This document shows positions 1 to 11,177 of a DNA stretch of 64,000 bases, one piece after another; the stretch's first letter is position 1, and each line of letters opens with the position of its first letter. The notes under the pieces were generated by a model. It searched no databases. It was not told where the DNA came from and saw only the letters and a program-made list of their open reading frames with translations. The stretch spans positions 1 through 64,000 of the forward strand of contig JADNYV010000159.1 in assembly GCA_015501055.1 (NCBI GenBank). Reading direction: 5' to 3'. The stretch is from Mucidula mucida (taxonomy: Eukaryota; Basidiomycota; Agaricomycetes; Agaricales; Physalacriaceae). The translations under genes and the position numbers were made by a program.

Positions 1-205
1 CGAGATCGGAAATAGAGATGCTGGAGTGCTGGAAGTATTCCCTGAAGGGCAGAGTTTCTGGGCGCTAACGGGATAGTATGGACTCGGAGCCTGGCATCAT
101 CTAGATCCCGGAGGTCGCTGAGGACCCCGCAGATGCGTCCACCGTCCTTGACACGGCGGTACATGATGTCTAAGATACTCATGTCGCGATGAAGCATTCT
201 CCGTC
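1..205 (-). pseudogene. FunK1 kinase fragment (catalytic-loop region)
   Basis: Read on the minus strand, the stretch encodes a degenerate FunK1 catalytic segment, LHRDMSILDIMYRR, then a glycine-rich turn and ICGVLSD. It matches the HRD loop and following strand of the intact copy at 2027-4778. The DFD aspartate motif is disturbed (LRDLDD) and the frame soon drifts. The window edge cuts the copy, so its C-terminal side lies outside. It is a relic of one of six FunK1-derived loci here. Confidence 0.7.
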
Positions 206-736
206 AAGCCAAGCATGCCAGCTTCAGTGAAGAACCCGTATTTCAGAATCTTGATGCCACAGATACAAACAAGGTCCTCACATTGAAAAACGTCGGTGAC
301 ATTTCATTGAAAGTTGAAGCCAAGAACCAGACTTTGTAATGGCGGTGCTCCAAATATAGAATGTAAAGTTGCGCCACGTCTTCGTCCGGGTTGTGTCTTG
401 GGTCACCCGCGTGCTAGCAGACATGCGGTTTTGAAGACTACCTACTTCAGTACCCATGAGCGTACTGCCGTTCGTGCACGATTAGAAATGTACTTGCATC
501 TGATCGATTATGGGGACTTGAAGTTTCAAGTAACGTTGGCGTTTGGCGGTTTAGGTGGCGTCGATATGACACTCTTAAGGATGGGTGCTATAGTACGAAT
601 ACGATACTAAATAATACATATCTACATTTGATAACGATGCGAGCGTACTACCACAAGGGAATAAGAGAACAAAACATGGTAGGTAGTAAGAAGTAAGTAC
701 AGTAGAATGAGATAGAAAAGTCGGTTATCCTTCAAT
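206..736. other. Spacer between FunK1 relics
   Basis: No recognisable gene. A 98-codon plus-strand frame (314-610) has no familiar motif and no supporting splice pattern. The stretch separates two damaged FunK1 copies. Confidence 0.4.
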
Positions 737-1624
737 CTACTCGTATGTGATATCTATGGGTTTATAAAAAGTCATATCGGCGGCTTCTGCCATGAATAAA
801 TTGTAAGAGACTTTGTTGCCGAGGGTAGCGTCGTCGAAGGTCGGCCGTGGGAGGAGGTTCTTCCGACGAGCTGTGCGTTCTGTCTTCGCCCTCTCCCTCG
901 CGTTACTGGCCCTAGTCTCCCATGCATCTTCTTCAGCACGATGAGTGCTCCGCGCTAAAAATGCAAGGCGAAACATAGAACGAATACTATGGAGCCAAGG
1001 CACCAAACCTTGGAAGGAGGGCGAAACGTACGCGGACATAGGGATTTTTTTATCACGCGTCTCGTCCTTTCCGTCGAGGATGAACTCTCTCTTTAGCCTG
1101 CGCAGAGTGCCAAAATCCTCGCTTTGGAACCAATCCTCAAAAGGTAACGGCTTTATGTCAGAACGAGGCTCGACGCGGGGCAGAAGAACGATTCTAGATC
1201 ATGTCGATATAGATGCTTGGGTGCAGATTGACCTGCATCAACGAGAAGGTCAATTGCCATGAAGGGAGGGTTCCAGTGCGCTGAAGCGAGGTGGAGGATA
1301 CATCGTCTTCGAGCTCGAGAGGCACGAGGACAAATCAAAGTCGTTGAGGACACCGCAAATACGACCGTCCTCTTTGACCCGGTACATGATGTTCGATATG
1401 CTAATATCGCGATGGAGAATTTTCGTGCACTCGTAAACCCAAGCATGACCTAAGTGTAGAATCGGCTTTGTCGCAAAGCCATAGCTGATAGGGCACATGC
1501 GCGCGTCGTCGTGACTTCCGTGGATAGCGCTGCTGGCGTGGGGGGTTTGGCCAGCGTTATGGCTCGGGATAGATTCAGAGGCACTCCAAACGGGTGTGGT
1601 CATGCGTCCGACAAGAACAGACAT
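737..1624 (-). pseudogene. FunK1 kinase copy with large internal deletion and frameshifts
   Basis: The start (MSVLVGRM at 1624) and the roughly 40 residues after it match the N-terminus of other FunK1 genes. They then join almost directly to the kinase catalytic core (GHAWVYE, ILHRDIS, NIMYRVKEDG, NDFDLSS). About 580 residues present in the intact 2027-4778 copy, including the regulatory N-domain and ATP-binding lobe, are missing. After DFD the frame shifts, is picked up again at PPFMAIDLL (about 1255), shifts again, and resumes in the C-terminal tail (737-1039, MSAYVSPSFQGLVPWL). HRD and DFD survive, but without the ATP-binding lobe the product could not be an active kinase. The upstream region keeps the promoter module shared with other FunK1 loci. 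Confidence 0.8.
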
Positions 1625-1716
1625 GGCGAAGAGCAGAGCGATTGCGTGATTGAGGTGAGTTAGAGAATGCGTTGTACGAGAAGGCAACAAAGAGTCAGGG
1701 TAGAGGTGCGCCATTT

Positions 1717-1762
1717 TCTGCCCATTATAACGTGACTTAGAGATGAAAATGGAAGACAATGG
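1717..1762 (-). promoter_or_regulatory. Shared FunK1 upstream module, deleted copy
   Basis: On the minus strand the order is CATTGTCTTCC (about 1751-1762), GTCACG (about 1731-1737), then TATAATGGG (about 1721-1729). The same order occurs upstream of the FunK1 genes starting at 4778, 35696 and 60591. The AT-rich element is in a plausible TATA position. Confidence 0.5.
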
Positions 1763-2026
1763 AGGAACAAAACAAAGCGCAACACGGCACGTGTTCGTGC
1801 TTGCCGTCAATTTCAACTCGCCTCCCGGGCATCCCAGGGGCATCCTGATCAGAGGAGCTGTCAGTATCGCTAGCGGGTCAAAACAAGTAGTTATATATCG
1901 ATCCTAGATGGTACTATCAAGTTCTATGGCACTTCTGTATGGCAGTGTACATATGCATGAAGCTCACAACGTCCAAAGCAATGGTGAAAGTACAGATTAA
2001 GAAACAGGAACAAAAATACTATCGAA

Positions 2027-4778
2027 TCATGGAAGAGAACCAAAGTAAGTGAGAGACAACGCCTCTTCCGAGTCGAAGACCAACATTTCCACCTCCGACA
2101 TGAAGTCCACATAAGATACCTTCTGCTCCAAAGACACCTCATCGAACGGCGCAAGTGTCTCCTCTGTGGACGGTGCCACACCAGCGGCCTTGAGCATATG
2201 CGCTCTACGTGCCACCCTCGCCGCCTGGAGCTTATGATCGGCTACCTTACGGTTGTAAGCCTGACGGGCAAAGAACCCTTTCCCGAACATATTGCGGATC
2301 TCTTCGAGCCAAGGAACTAATGCCTGGAACGACGGCGAAACATACGAGGACATCGATTCTGTCGACTCATTAGCAAAGAATTTATCCTTCTCCTTGCGAA
2401 GCAAGCTGAGATCCGTCGTGCTTGCAAACCATTTGGAGAGTGGCTGCACGGTCCGCATTCGGATTTGTGGGGACGGAACCTTCGATACGGTCTTTCGCTT
2501 TGCTTCCGGTGGAGAGAAAAGCTCGTAATGCGCGGCGAAGACGAGCATGACGTAGAAAAAGGACTCCAGGTCATGGCGGTACAAGTGCTTGGGAGCTGTC
2601 TGGTATTCTCCGACTAGAAGGTCGATCGCCATGAAGGGAGGAGTTCCCGTGCGTTGAAGGGAGGTCGACGAGGCATCATCTGCTAGCTCCCAAAGGAACG
2701 ACGCCAGGTCGAAGTCGTTGAGGACGCCACAGATGCAGCCGTTAGGCTTCACACGGTACATGATGTTGGACATGCTAATGTCGCGATGAAGAATCTGAGG
2801 GCACTCGTAGAGCCATCCGTGACCTGTTGAGAAAATAAGCATTAAATGATTGAAGTTACTTAGGACCCACATTGAATTGCGTCGGAGAACACCTTTGCGA
2901 CATCTTTTGCACTCGAGAGAGTTTTAAGAGGGAAAAGCAGCTCTTGAATTGTGAGACGGAGAGCGCGCTGCTCATAAGCAAATTCCTTGCCACCGGCAAA
3001 GACACCATCTTCGAGGAGCTCTGCAATGCGTGCCTCCGCCGAATCCTCCTCGGTCGCAAAGTCATGACTGTAAAGCAGATCCGGGAGATGATCAAGGACC
3101 CAATGTCGCTTCCCTGGTTCTGCCGCCTTCTCTGCCGCCGCCTTCGCCGCCTTCAAAAACGCAGCTTCCGACGTGCGATCTTTATTGGGCCAGCTCATCT
3201 TGACGACCAGCTGCTTGTCAGGCCACTCTTCGCTCTCTCCCTGAAACACGCAGGTAGACCGCCCAATGATACCAGCCTCCTGTGCGATAAGCGAACCTAG
3301 AGTAACAACAATGCTTCGCGACGGGTCGTCCGTTGGAAGCGTCATTGTCAGACCGCGATAAGTGTTTTTGCGGTCGGCCTTCTCGTGTATGCGTGCTTCA
3401 TCGGAGAAAAAAGCGTACTGTTTTAAGAAGGACTGTGCTTGATCGATGATGGGGAGAATGCCACGTTGGCGCATGGTAAGTCTGTGATGGCCAATGAGAA
3501 TAGCGATGAAGCGCTTGACACCGGCTTCGATTTCGAGGTCGATGGCGGTCGAGGTGATCATCAGGTTGTGGCTGAAGTACATCAGCTGTATCCTGTTGCG
3601 ATCGAAAAAGTGCATAACGCAAGAGTCGCGGAGGGCGGGAACGGTGAGCATCTCCAGCCCATATCTCGTACACTGCTCGTGAGCTTCTGCCATCTCGTCG
3701 GGGATTGGCTCGTCCTCCCTCTTCACAGGAAGACTCGGAATGGTGATATCTTCATACCGCTCCGAATCTTCGTGTATGGGTGGAAGCGATCTGGGTCGCT
3801 TCGAAGGGGACTGGATTGTGGCAGACCCAACCATTTTCCGTTTCCGTTTCGGCGCTGTTGCCTGAGACTTCGTCTGTGCACTGGGGTGAGCTAAGCGGCT
3901 TGGGGCTCTGGGTTTCCGTTTCTGGAGAGGCTCTGGCGCAGTAATATCAATGGGGTCCTTTTTGGTTACTGTGAGGTATCACCATCAGTATCCTCAAGTG
4001 AGCGATGGCGCAATATCTTACCTGCATCCAGCAATCTGTAGCCATCTCGGGCATCCCATACAGTACAATCAACGTCCTTTCCCTCCAGAATAAAAAGAAC
4101 CATACACCAGAAAAAGTTGTAGAGGGGTCCCCGATGCTGCGTTTGCACTGCATCATTACCGGAGCTCTCGAACAGGCTGAGTAAGAGGGCAAGCATGTCG
4201 GGGGTAATGTTATGTTTATTAAGAATGCCACCTTTGAGAGTCGTGGGGTCATTGCGATAGAAGCGGATAGTATCATGGCCTGGGTATGCCTCCTCAGCGA
4301 TTTCCATGGCCCGATCGTTCATAGCTGCGTGGAGAGAATAGAGCTGATGCTCCACGCTAGCAGCTTCGCGACATTTCCCCAGGAAGGCTTGTAAACGACT
4401 TTTGAACGTGGCATCATCGAAAACCTTGTCTACCACGGCGTTTAATGAAGCGTCCTCGGTGCCAAACTCCACAGTATGTGCCTGGGGATACGGGATGCGA
4501 AGTATTCGCTCCGAGAACGTGTCGATGTCCATGTAGATACGCCTGTTCTTCATATCAAGCTTTAAGAAGTCGTCATAGTCTGCACATTTATATTTGAGCG
4601 GTTTGAGTCGACCCTCGTCGTATTTTCCGCGTACAACCCCTCCACGGCTCTGTGGGGTTTGTCCGGCGCCTTGGTGCCCAACGTTGGCGCGCGCAGCACC
4701 AATGGTCGGAGCAGCAGGTGCGGAAAGCTTCTGGGAGGGGGATGGCGGGGCTGTATCGCGTCCAAATGGCGTAGACAT
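2027..4778 (-). CDS. FunK1-family fungal serine/threonine protein kinase, intact
   Basis: Three exons, 4778-4022, 3968-2871 and 2823-2027, give an uninterrupted 883-residue protein; both introns are GT-AG (53 and 47 nt) and all phases agree. The first 250 residues are the FunK1 N-terminal helical domain. A basic KRKRK stretch near residue 295 could be a nuclear signal. The small-lobe lysine lies in VVKMSW (about residue 509). The catalytic loop is HRDISMSN (residues 631-638, catalytic Asp 633), and the metal-binding motif is DFD (655-657) instead of DFG, usual for the family. RTGTPPFMAIDLL forms the activation-segment end. FunK1 kinases are expanded in multicellular basidiomycetes, with substrates largely unknown. 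This is the only full-length, undamaged copy in the window and the likely source of the relics. Confidence 0.92.
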
Positions 4779-4886
4779 GGCAAATAATGGAGGTAAGATG
4801 AATGCTAGGTGATGGTAGAAGAGACCAAGTTGTTCGTTATGGGCTAACAAAGGGTCACAACAGTGAGCTGCCATTTTGTGCTGCTG

Positions 4887-4934
4887 TCCCGTGACTGCAG
4901 AGAGGAAAACAAGTCAAAACAGAGGAGACAATGA
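4887..4934 (-). promoter_or_regulatory. Shared FunK1 upstream module, intact gene
   Basis: Reading toward the start at 4778: ATTGTCTCC (about 4926-4934), GTCACGGGA (4887-4895), then an AT-rich ACAAAATGG where other copies have TATAATGG. Its conservation is greater than that of the surrounding DNA. Confidence 0.45.
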
Positions 4935-5339
4935 GAGAACAAAGGAAAGAACAAAGCGGCACGTGTTCGTGGCCACGATCGAGTTGCCTTTTTAGTGGCA
5001 GCCCCTTTGCACTTGCCACCCAACTTGACGTGCGGTATTAAAAAGGAACAACGACTATTTGACATTGCTATCGCTTCAAAAATACCAACTGCTATTGAAT
5101 CAACACGATGACTTCAAGTTTACATTCCTTTTCGTGGGATTCAGTCTCCAATCGGAGTTTCCGCCCCGCGGGCCAACGATGATGACAGACTAAGGCGTCA
5201 TGCACGAAGAGGTCCTGAAGGTATGAGTGTCACACAACTGGGGGTCTACTTCAACTGGAGTTGCATCCATTTCAGATGATCGTGAGATATGAAACGTCTT
5301 GGACCTGGAAGTCCTTTCTACAAGTACACAACGAGGATC
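4935..5339. other. Intergenic, FunK1 to BCS1-like gene
   Basis: No gene or RNA seen. It holds the distal FunK1 upstream DNA and the 3' flank of the BCS1-like gene. Confidence 0.4.
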
Positions 5340-7454
5340 CTAATGGCATACACGGTCACCTTCGTTACGTCCATGTGTGGCTGTCCTCGAATCTGAACTT
5401 TCCACTCCCTCTACATCAATTAATCCCGTAAACGGGCTCGTAGTATCGCTATCAAACGCCACCCCGACGTCCCCAGCAGTCGCGATGGTATCACCCGACG
5501 AGGTCTTCTTCGACTTTGAGAGACCGCGCGTCTCCTTCTTGATCCACGCCTTTACACCAGACAGCGCCGCTTCGGGATTCGTCTTATTCTCCATCAAATA
5601 CCCTTGCAGACTAGCCATCGAGACAACATGGTCGGGGATGCGCTCCGCAAACTCGTCTGCTAGCTTTCGCAATTCGCGCATGGAGAAGCGGAGGTCCTTG
5701 ACATCGCCGGTGTCGCGTACCACTGTGACGGACGCTGGAACGCTCGGCTGGAGAGATGTAGATTCTTTGAAGTGAAGCTCCTGATCACTAGTATCCGTGT
5801 CGCCTTCACAATACTGAGGACTGTAAAAACGAAGGAACAGCTCCCGCGCTTGGTACTTGGCTGCAAGCTTGAACTCGACGTGGACATCCATGCGACCTGG
5901 TCGGGAGAGCGCTTCGTCCAGGGACTCGTACTTGTTCGTAGTGGCAAACAATATGCGGCCTTGTTTCGCGCCTATGCCGTCTAGAGCATTCAATAACCCA
6001 CTAAGTGTTACACTATAAATATAAGCATGAGTTCACCAATCAGATACACTATTGGGAGTTGGACTTACTTTCCGAGGGAACCCCGAGAATGCGTGCTGCT
6101 TAAATTCCAAGAGGTGCACACTGTCGGATACACGTCCAAATCGTCAACACTACCATAATCTGAACCATCCTCGTTTGGATCGATAACGACACGTCTCACT
6201 GGCTTGTCGTCGCCGTTCAACGCAGTGCTGAAAGCAGCGTCGATATCCTCGATGAGAGCGATGCAGCGCTCAGGTAACTTGTTCAAGAATTTCGCAAGAG
6301 ACGAGTCGTCAAGTCCTCGCTGGGATAAGGAGATGACGAAGATATTAAGGCAGAGCTCTCCAGCCAGGGCAGCGATAAAGACGTCTTTCCAGAACCCGGT
6401 GCGCCATACTACAATAATCATTTGGTCAACCAATGTGATAATGAGTATTTGGTTGAACATACCAAGAGATACCCGCGACGGAATGGAATTCCTCGCTCCG
6501 TATACCATTTCTTACCGTCTAAAAAGCTCCGCGCGTTATTGAGTAAGAACGACTTTAAGCCTGGTTCCAGAATGATAGAGTCCATACTGCGTTTCGGGCC
6601 GCTAGAGACCAGTACCCAGGAATGGTAGCCCGAATGCGCACTGGAGCCAGTCGCATACACGTCGGTGCGGGCAGCGCGTAGGGCTCGATACTCTTTCCTC
6701 GCTTCACGAAGAAGGTCCTTCAATATGGTGTGATTCCTAGAGAGAATACTAAACAATTGGGTGTTGCAATCAGAATCGAACTATCTGTCAGCCTGTGGCG
6801 CACCTGATTTGAATCGACTCCGGGCTGGGCAAAGGTATGTAGCGTCCCTCTGGCCTTGGCCTGAAGCGTTCGACGGAGATGTAATGTCCCTTAAACCACG
6901 TGGAGTATGTCGTGGAAGAGCTAGAATATGGTGTACTTTCGATGACGGTTGGGAGATAAGTCAAGTCTCGCAGCTCTTCGTCGTCATCAGGATGGTCGGG
7001 GCCGAGGGAGCCCCATTTGATCCGGCAGGCTGAGTGCCAATTTGGATATCACGCGAGCTGGCTGAGGTAGATGAGTCAGTGCGGGACAACTAAATTGTGG
7101 CGAAGAACTAACACCACATCGGCTGTTTGGAGAGCCATATAAGCATCCACTCTACAGAGACGTTGAGAAGAGGCATAAATCCATGTCTTTCAGTGACTCA
7201 CGGTAGCAGGGCTCTTCCTCGTTGAACGTTACACGGATGAAAAGCCTGTTGTACAGCTCGGTGGACCAGCGAAAAGACGCGCGGCGGAAGATCTCCAAGA
7301 GAAGCCCGACAGTCATGAAGACAATTCCTTCTCGAAAGGCTGTAAGCGAGGACAGGAGGCGGAGAAAAGACGAGATCTCATAGGGCACTTTCATGTCAGC
7401 CCAGAGAGCAGTGGCGCTCACTGTCGGTGACGGTCGCGGTAGCGGTAGGCTCAA
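5340..7454 (-). CDS. BCS1-like AAA ATPase (two apparent frameshifts)
   Basis: BCS1 proteins are mitochondrial inner-membrane AAA ATPases that translocate the Rieske protein for complex III; fungi also carry divergent paralogues. The N-terminus (start 7454) has the BCS1-specific region with a hydrophobic segment (EGIVFMTVGLLLEIF) and the typical WLSKQPMWSSSRDIQIGTQ. Later come the pore-side lead-in GIPFRRGYLL, Walker A GAPGSGKTS, Walker B CIALIEDIDAAF, sensor ILFATTN and arginine finger SRPGRMDVHVEF. Introns fit at about 7200, 7100, 6800, 6450 and 6060. Two single-base losses break the frame: one near 7001-7013 after GTQPAGSNG, one near 6374-6385 immediately after Walker A. Coding similarity resumes perfectly after each. 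It could be a young pseudogene, but the same defect recurs in core genes nearby, so an assembly error is more likely. Confidence 0.8.
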
Positions 7455-8413
7455 TACTTGATGTGAGGAGGGTTATAATTGGTTGTTGGGCGATATCCAT
7501 GATGGGATGAGTCGTGGTTGAAACCAGAAAAGTCGGAGTGGAGAAAAATGAATATGAGGCTCCTGGGGAATCCCGATTCTTTTATAGTCAATCGCATGCC
7601 GAACCGGGTTAGATGTGCCTTTGCAAAGCCTATTGTGCACGTACACAGTTGCATAGCAATTGCAACAAGGATGCCACTCTTGTGAAGGAAAGCTTTTGTT
7701 CCTTTATGATGGTGACGCCAGGATCGTTTGCATCCCCCACGAAGGCGTAGCCCTCCAGCGTTGGGCGTCACAAAGAGGCATCGAGTCCAAATGAGTCGCA
7801 TCAGAGTTTTCGGTAGCAAATTCCTGCGAAAACCTTTCTAGTAAGCTCACTCTTACTTCGAGTTCGCCGTGATGACTGACGGCATTACCTGCATAGCCCA
7901 CTGGTGCCCCATCATGTATATCTCCCACTCAAGTATCCCTTGTTTAGAATTTTAACATCTCTCATCGAGTCCTCGCCGCCTTCATTGACCCATGAAGTCG
8001 AGGCATGTGCCAAGTCCCAGCCCGGGGCTCTTTGAGAAAAAAGAAATACGCCTTTTTGGTTGAACGGACTAAGCAGATATTAGGGCTATAATAAAGTCTT
8101 ACACTGGACCAATTTGATGCAGCTGAGAGCAGGACCGAGGGCAATGCAAGTTGCCGACTTGCCGGTGACGATCGCCTAAATCGCCTTGCCTTCGACGTTC
8201 GTTCAACCTTCCGCTGCCATTTAGCGCTAGCGAAGTGAAGGTCAGACCGAAAATTCAGGCTGAAAGACAAGAGTACATGCATGTCGGTTATCAAGGCCCG
8301 CGCGAGTACTCTTTTCAGATGACTGTATAGCGGATACTACAGTACAAAGACTATTATTCATTTGAGAAAAACATGAAATACAAACAGCATATTGTTGATA
8401 GACATTCCTTGCT
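7455..8413. other. Intergenic, no supported gene
   Basis: Several minus-strand frames of 70-120 codons are present, but none has a recognisable domain or coherent splice pattern. This is the upstream region of the BCS1-like gene and the 3' flank of a FunK1 relic. Confidence 0.35.
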
Positions 8414-9300
8414 TTAAGAAAGATCTGCAAAGTAATTGAACACCATATCTTGCTCAAACGACAGACTCTCCACGCCGCTCATAAATTTCCTGTAGGAAAC
8501 GGCTCCTCCCAGAGTTCCATCGTCAAACGCTCAGGCCGCTTGAGCTCAACTAGCTCTCCAAAAAAGCTGATGCCCACGTTACGTGTCTAGCTGACTGGTT
8601 GCTCTCCCATGCATTCATTGCACTGCATGATAATCCTCCCGAACCAAGTCAATCAAGAACATGACATGAATCTCCTTAAGCAAAGGAACTAGAGTTGAAA
8701 GGAAGGCAACACACATCCCTTTATGGAGCAAGTGTCTTGCCCAATGAAAAAACCCTTTTGTCATTCCAAACGGAGACTAGATCTACTATACTGGGCTGAA
8801 ATCATCTGGAGAAAGGCAATTGTAATCTTTCATCCAGTGTACATGGCAAATCTAGGCAAGAGGTGGGAAAAACATTTTGTTTTCTTCTTGTGATGCCACA
8901 GAAACACTATCATGACATAGAAGAATGATTTAAGATTGTAATGATACAGATGAAGTGGAATGTTGCTAATAAGAAGATCTATTGCCATAAATAGAGGAGT
9001 TCCAGTACAGGGGTAGACAATAGACTGTGCTAGTTGATTAAGAAATGAAGACAAGTCGAAGTTATTTAGTACCCCGCAGATGCGGCCGTCCTTTTTAATG
9101 TGGTACATAATGTTGGACATACTGATGTTGTGATGAAGAATTTTAGAACACTTATAAAGCCAGTTATGACCTATTTAACAAAAGGTAAAAATTAGTATTG
9201 AGAGTGAATAAAAGAGAACCCACCAATACACATTAAATCACATCAGCAAATATCTGTGCAATGTCTTGCATACTGGTTAGGGTTTTCACTAGAGGGTTAG
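8414..9300 (-). pseudogene. 5'-truncated, catalytically dead FunK1 copy
   Basis: Only the end of exon 2 and exon 3 remain. Exon 2 keeps LTSMQDIAQIFADVI, followed by an in-frame stop where other copies have Gln. The kinase core reads ILHHNISMSNIMYHIKKDG and NNFDLSS: HRD is now HHN and DFD is NFD, so both essential aspartates are lost. Later segments TGTPLFMAIDLL and a tail ending FNYFADLS remain recognisable. Homology stops abruptly near 9300, where AT-rich transposon DNA starts, so the gene was cut there by rearrangement or insertion. Confidence 0.8.
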
Positions 9301-9542
9301 GGTTGACGGGATGTGGTGGGCACAAGCACGCGCCTAGATTTTGTTATCTTAAGCAGCATAAACCTGGGTGATGTCTATCTTTAAGAAAATACCATTGCAC
9401 ATGCATAGAACAATTAAAAATTGTGTTAGATATTTGAGTTATCAGATATCAGACCTGACCAGGTTGACAGAACCAACTGTCTTGGGCACTATGACTGTGG
9501 ATAGAGATCAAGATTGGCATGAAAAGTCAGCATAAGTAATAG

Positions 9543-10152
9543 TGAGTACGGCTTTGCCTGCCAAATCGATAGCCCTATTTGGCCTTATTTACTTCATGAT
9601 TTTGTGACAAATTCAGTGTAGCCTCAGTGAAGGTCCAACACAGCAGCATATCTACATCTTTAGTAGACAAAAATTGTGCAGAAATATATCTAAAATGCAG
9701 CCTTGAGAGCAGAATTTTGTCTTTTTCTGTGGTTAGATCAGTGTCAGCATTACCAAATTTTTAATATAAATTTCTGAGAATTCTGTTCATAGGGCTGCAT
9801 TTAAATATATCCTCAGAGTTGAATATAACTTGTTTTTAATGTATTAAGTAACTGTGCATAGTACTACTGAGGTCACAAGTTGTTGCAAATGATGCACAAT
9901 TAGTGTCCGATTAAGTGTTGATCAGTTGTGTCAATAAATTTGGACATCGGTTCATGGCCTCCACAGCATGCATTGCTTATTAAGCTTATGGAAAGACATG
10001 ATGAGTACTCTAAGAAACTGATGACAGCTAAATATTTATAGGAAAAGCCTCATAACTCCTCAAAAGGTGAATTTGCCATGAATTTTTGTCATTTGGCAAA
10101 GGCCAAACAAGTACAAAGGGGCTATTGATCTGACAGGCAAGGCCCGTACTCA
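9543..10152. mobile_element. MITE with about 33-bp terminal inverted repeats and target duplication
   Basis: The left end starts TGAGTACGGCTTTGCCTG; the right end, reverse complemented, starts TGAGTACGGGCCTTGCCTG. Similarity continues for about 33 bp with a few mismatches and one gap. The 610-bp element is bounded by the direct repeat GTAATAG at 9536-9542 and 10153-10159 (8 bp, AGTAATAG, if one terminal base is shared). There is no coding capacity. Target duplication length suggests a non-autonomous hAT-type element, which is an inference. Confidence 0.75.
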
Positions 10153-10159
10153 GTAATAG

Positions 10160-10365
10160 AAAGGTATGTGAGTTCTGTATATACCTCAACATTTGCTGAC
10201 TTCAGCACACCACTAAAGTCATGGCCTGAAGGCTGGCTTATGATCTGCAGAATGTAAAGCCAGGCCATAGGCTTTCTCAAGCCGTTGTCACGGCCTGACC
10301 TGACTCTGGCTTAAACATGGCTGGCCTGACTTTAAGCCAGAGCCAGCAGAACACTAGTTGAATAA
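10160..10365. repeat. GGCCTGA-rich imperfect palindromic cluster
   Basis: The segment repeats GGCCTGA and its relatives in both orientations (for example near 10224, 10293 and 10330), with CTGGCTTAA and TTAAGCCAG as opposed arms. It looks like a small degenerate foldback element. No gene content. Confidence 0.35.
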
Positions 10366-10454
10366 ATGTCTGAATGGGAATATTATTACGGCCAACATGG
10401 TGGTCAAGAGCAAAGAGGCCATCATGAGTGCACCCTTAAGCCGTATCCAAGTCT

Positions 10455-11135
10455 TGGGTCTATTGCATCTTTCCACAGTTTCTGCATAAGCCGTTATCTT
10501 TCTTCTTTGACATGTCATTCATTGCTGCTGCATTTGCCTGCTCAATAGCAACCTTCCTCTGCTCCTCATTAATGTGCAATTCTTTTTTTCTAAGGCACTT
10601 CATCACCTTCTCCACAATGAGTTTCTCATCACTCTCCAGTGCATTGTGTATAACGTAAAGATCACTATTCATGGCATGCAGGAGTACAGCAAGCAAAAGG
10701 CTGTTCACCGTAAAAGTACTGACATCAAAGATCTGCTTGTAAATGTCTTTGATTTGTATTGTCATTGATTGTATCTTGAAGTTGCAGAAGATGTATAGGC
10801 TGAGTGTGTTGTTAAGAAGAAAGATCTGACTCTGGGCCTTCTTTCTTTGCCTGTTTTAAAGCTTATCCCAAATGTTCTTAGACGTAGCACAGCTTTAGTT
10901 GATTAGGTATTCATGTTTGACATTTGAGATTGCAAGACATATATATGCCTACATCATGTGATTGTTAAAGATCCATATCTTTTGCTGAGATGTGTTAGTG
11001 TCAGGATGCTTGGAGATTGTACCAAGCACATATCCGTTGTAGCCACTCATAATTATGCCAACGGTAATCTTTGATGTTCATTACTTGTAATTCTTTTGCG
11101 CAGGATTGAGTTCTTTGATATTTGGCAGTTGTTTT
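10455..11135 (-). pseudogene. Decayed Ty1/copia gag (UBN2-type) relic
   Basis: The minus strand encodes pieces of a copia gag polyprotein: GYVLGTISKHPD, QKIWIFNNHM, NIWDKL, then an open stretch at 10765-10460 with the helical region and LRKKELHI. It ends in half of a CCHC zinc knuckle, CRNCGK, followed by a stop. Frames are broken by stops and shifts. No integrase, reverse transcriptase or long terminal repeats were seen, so this is a gag fragment only. Confidence 0.6.
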
Positions 11136-11177
11136 AAGCAAAGGTGTTCTAAAGGCATTAGGGAGATAAATGATTAA

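Noticed and set aside
9283..9314. Two GGTTAGGGTT motifs that look like telomere repeats
   Set aside because: One is the coding sequence KTLT of the FunK1 relic read backwards; too few and irregular for an interstitial telomere.
10160..10365. Structured RNA suggested by GGCCTGA palindromes
   Set aside because: Better explained as a degenerate foldback repeat; no flanking conservation to support an RNA.
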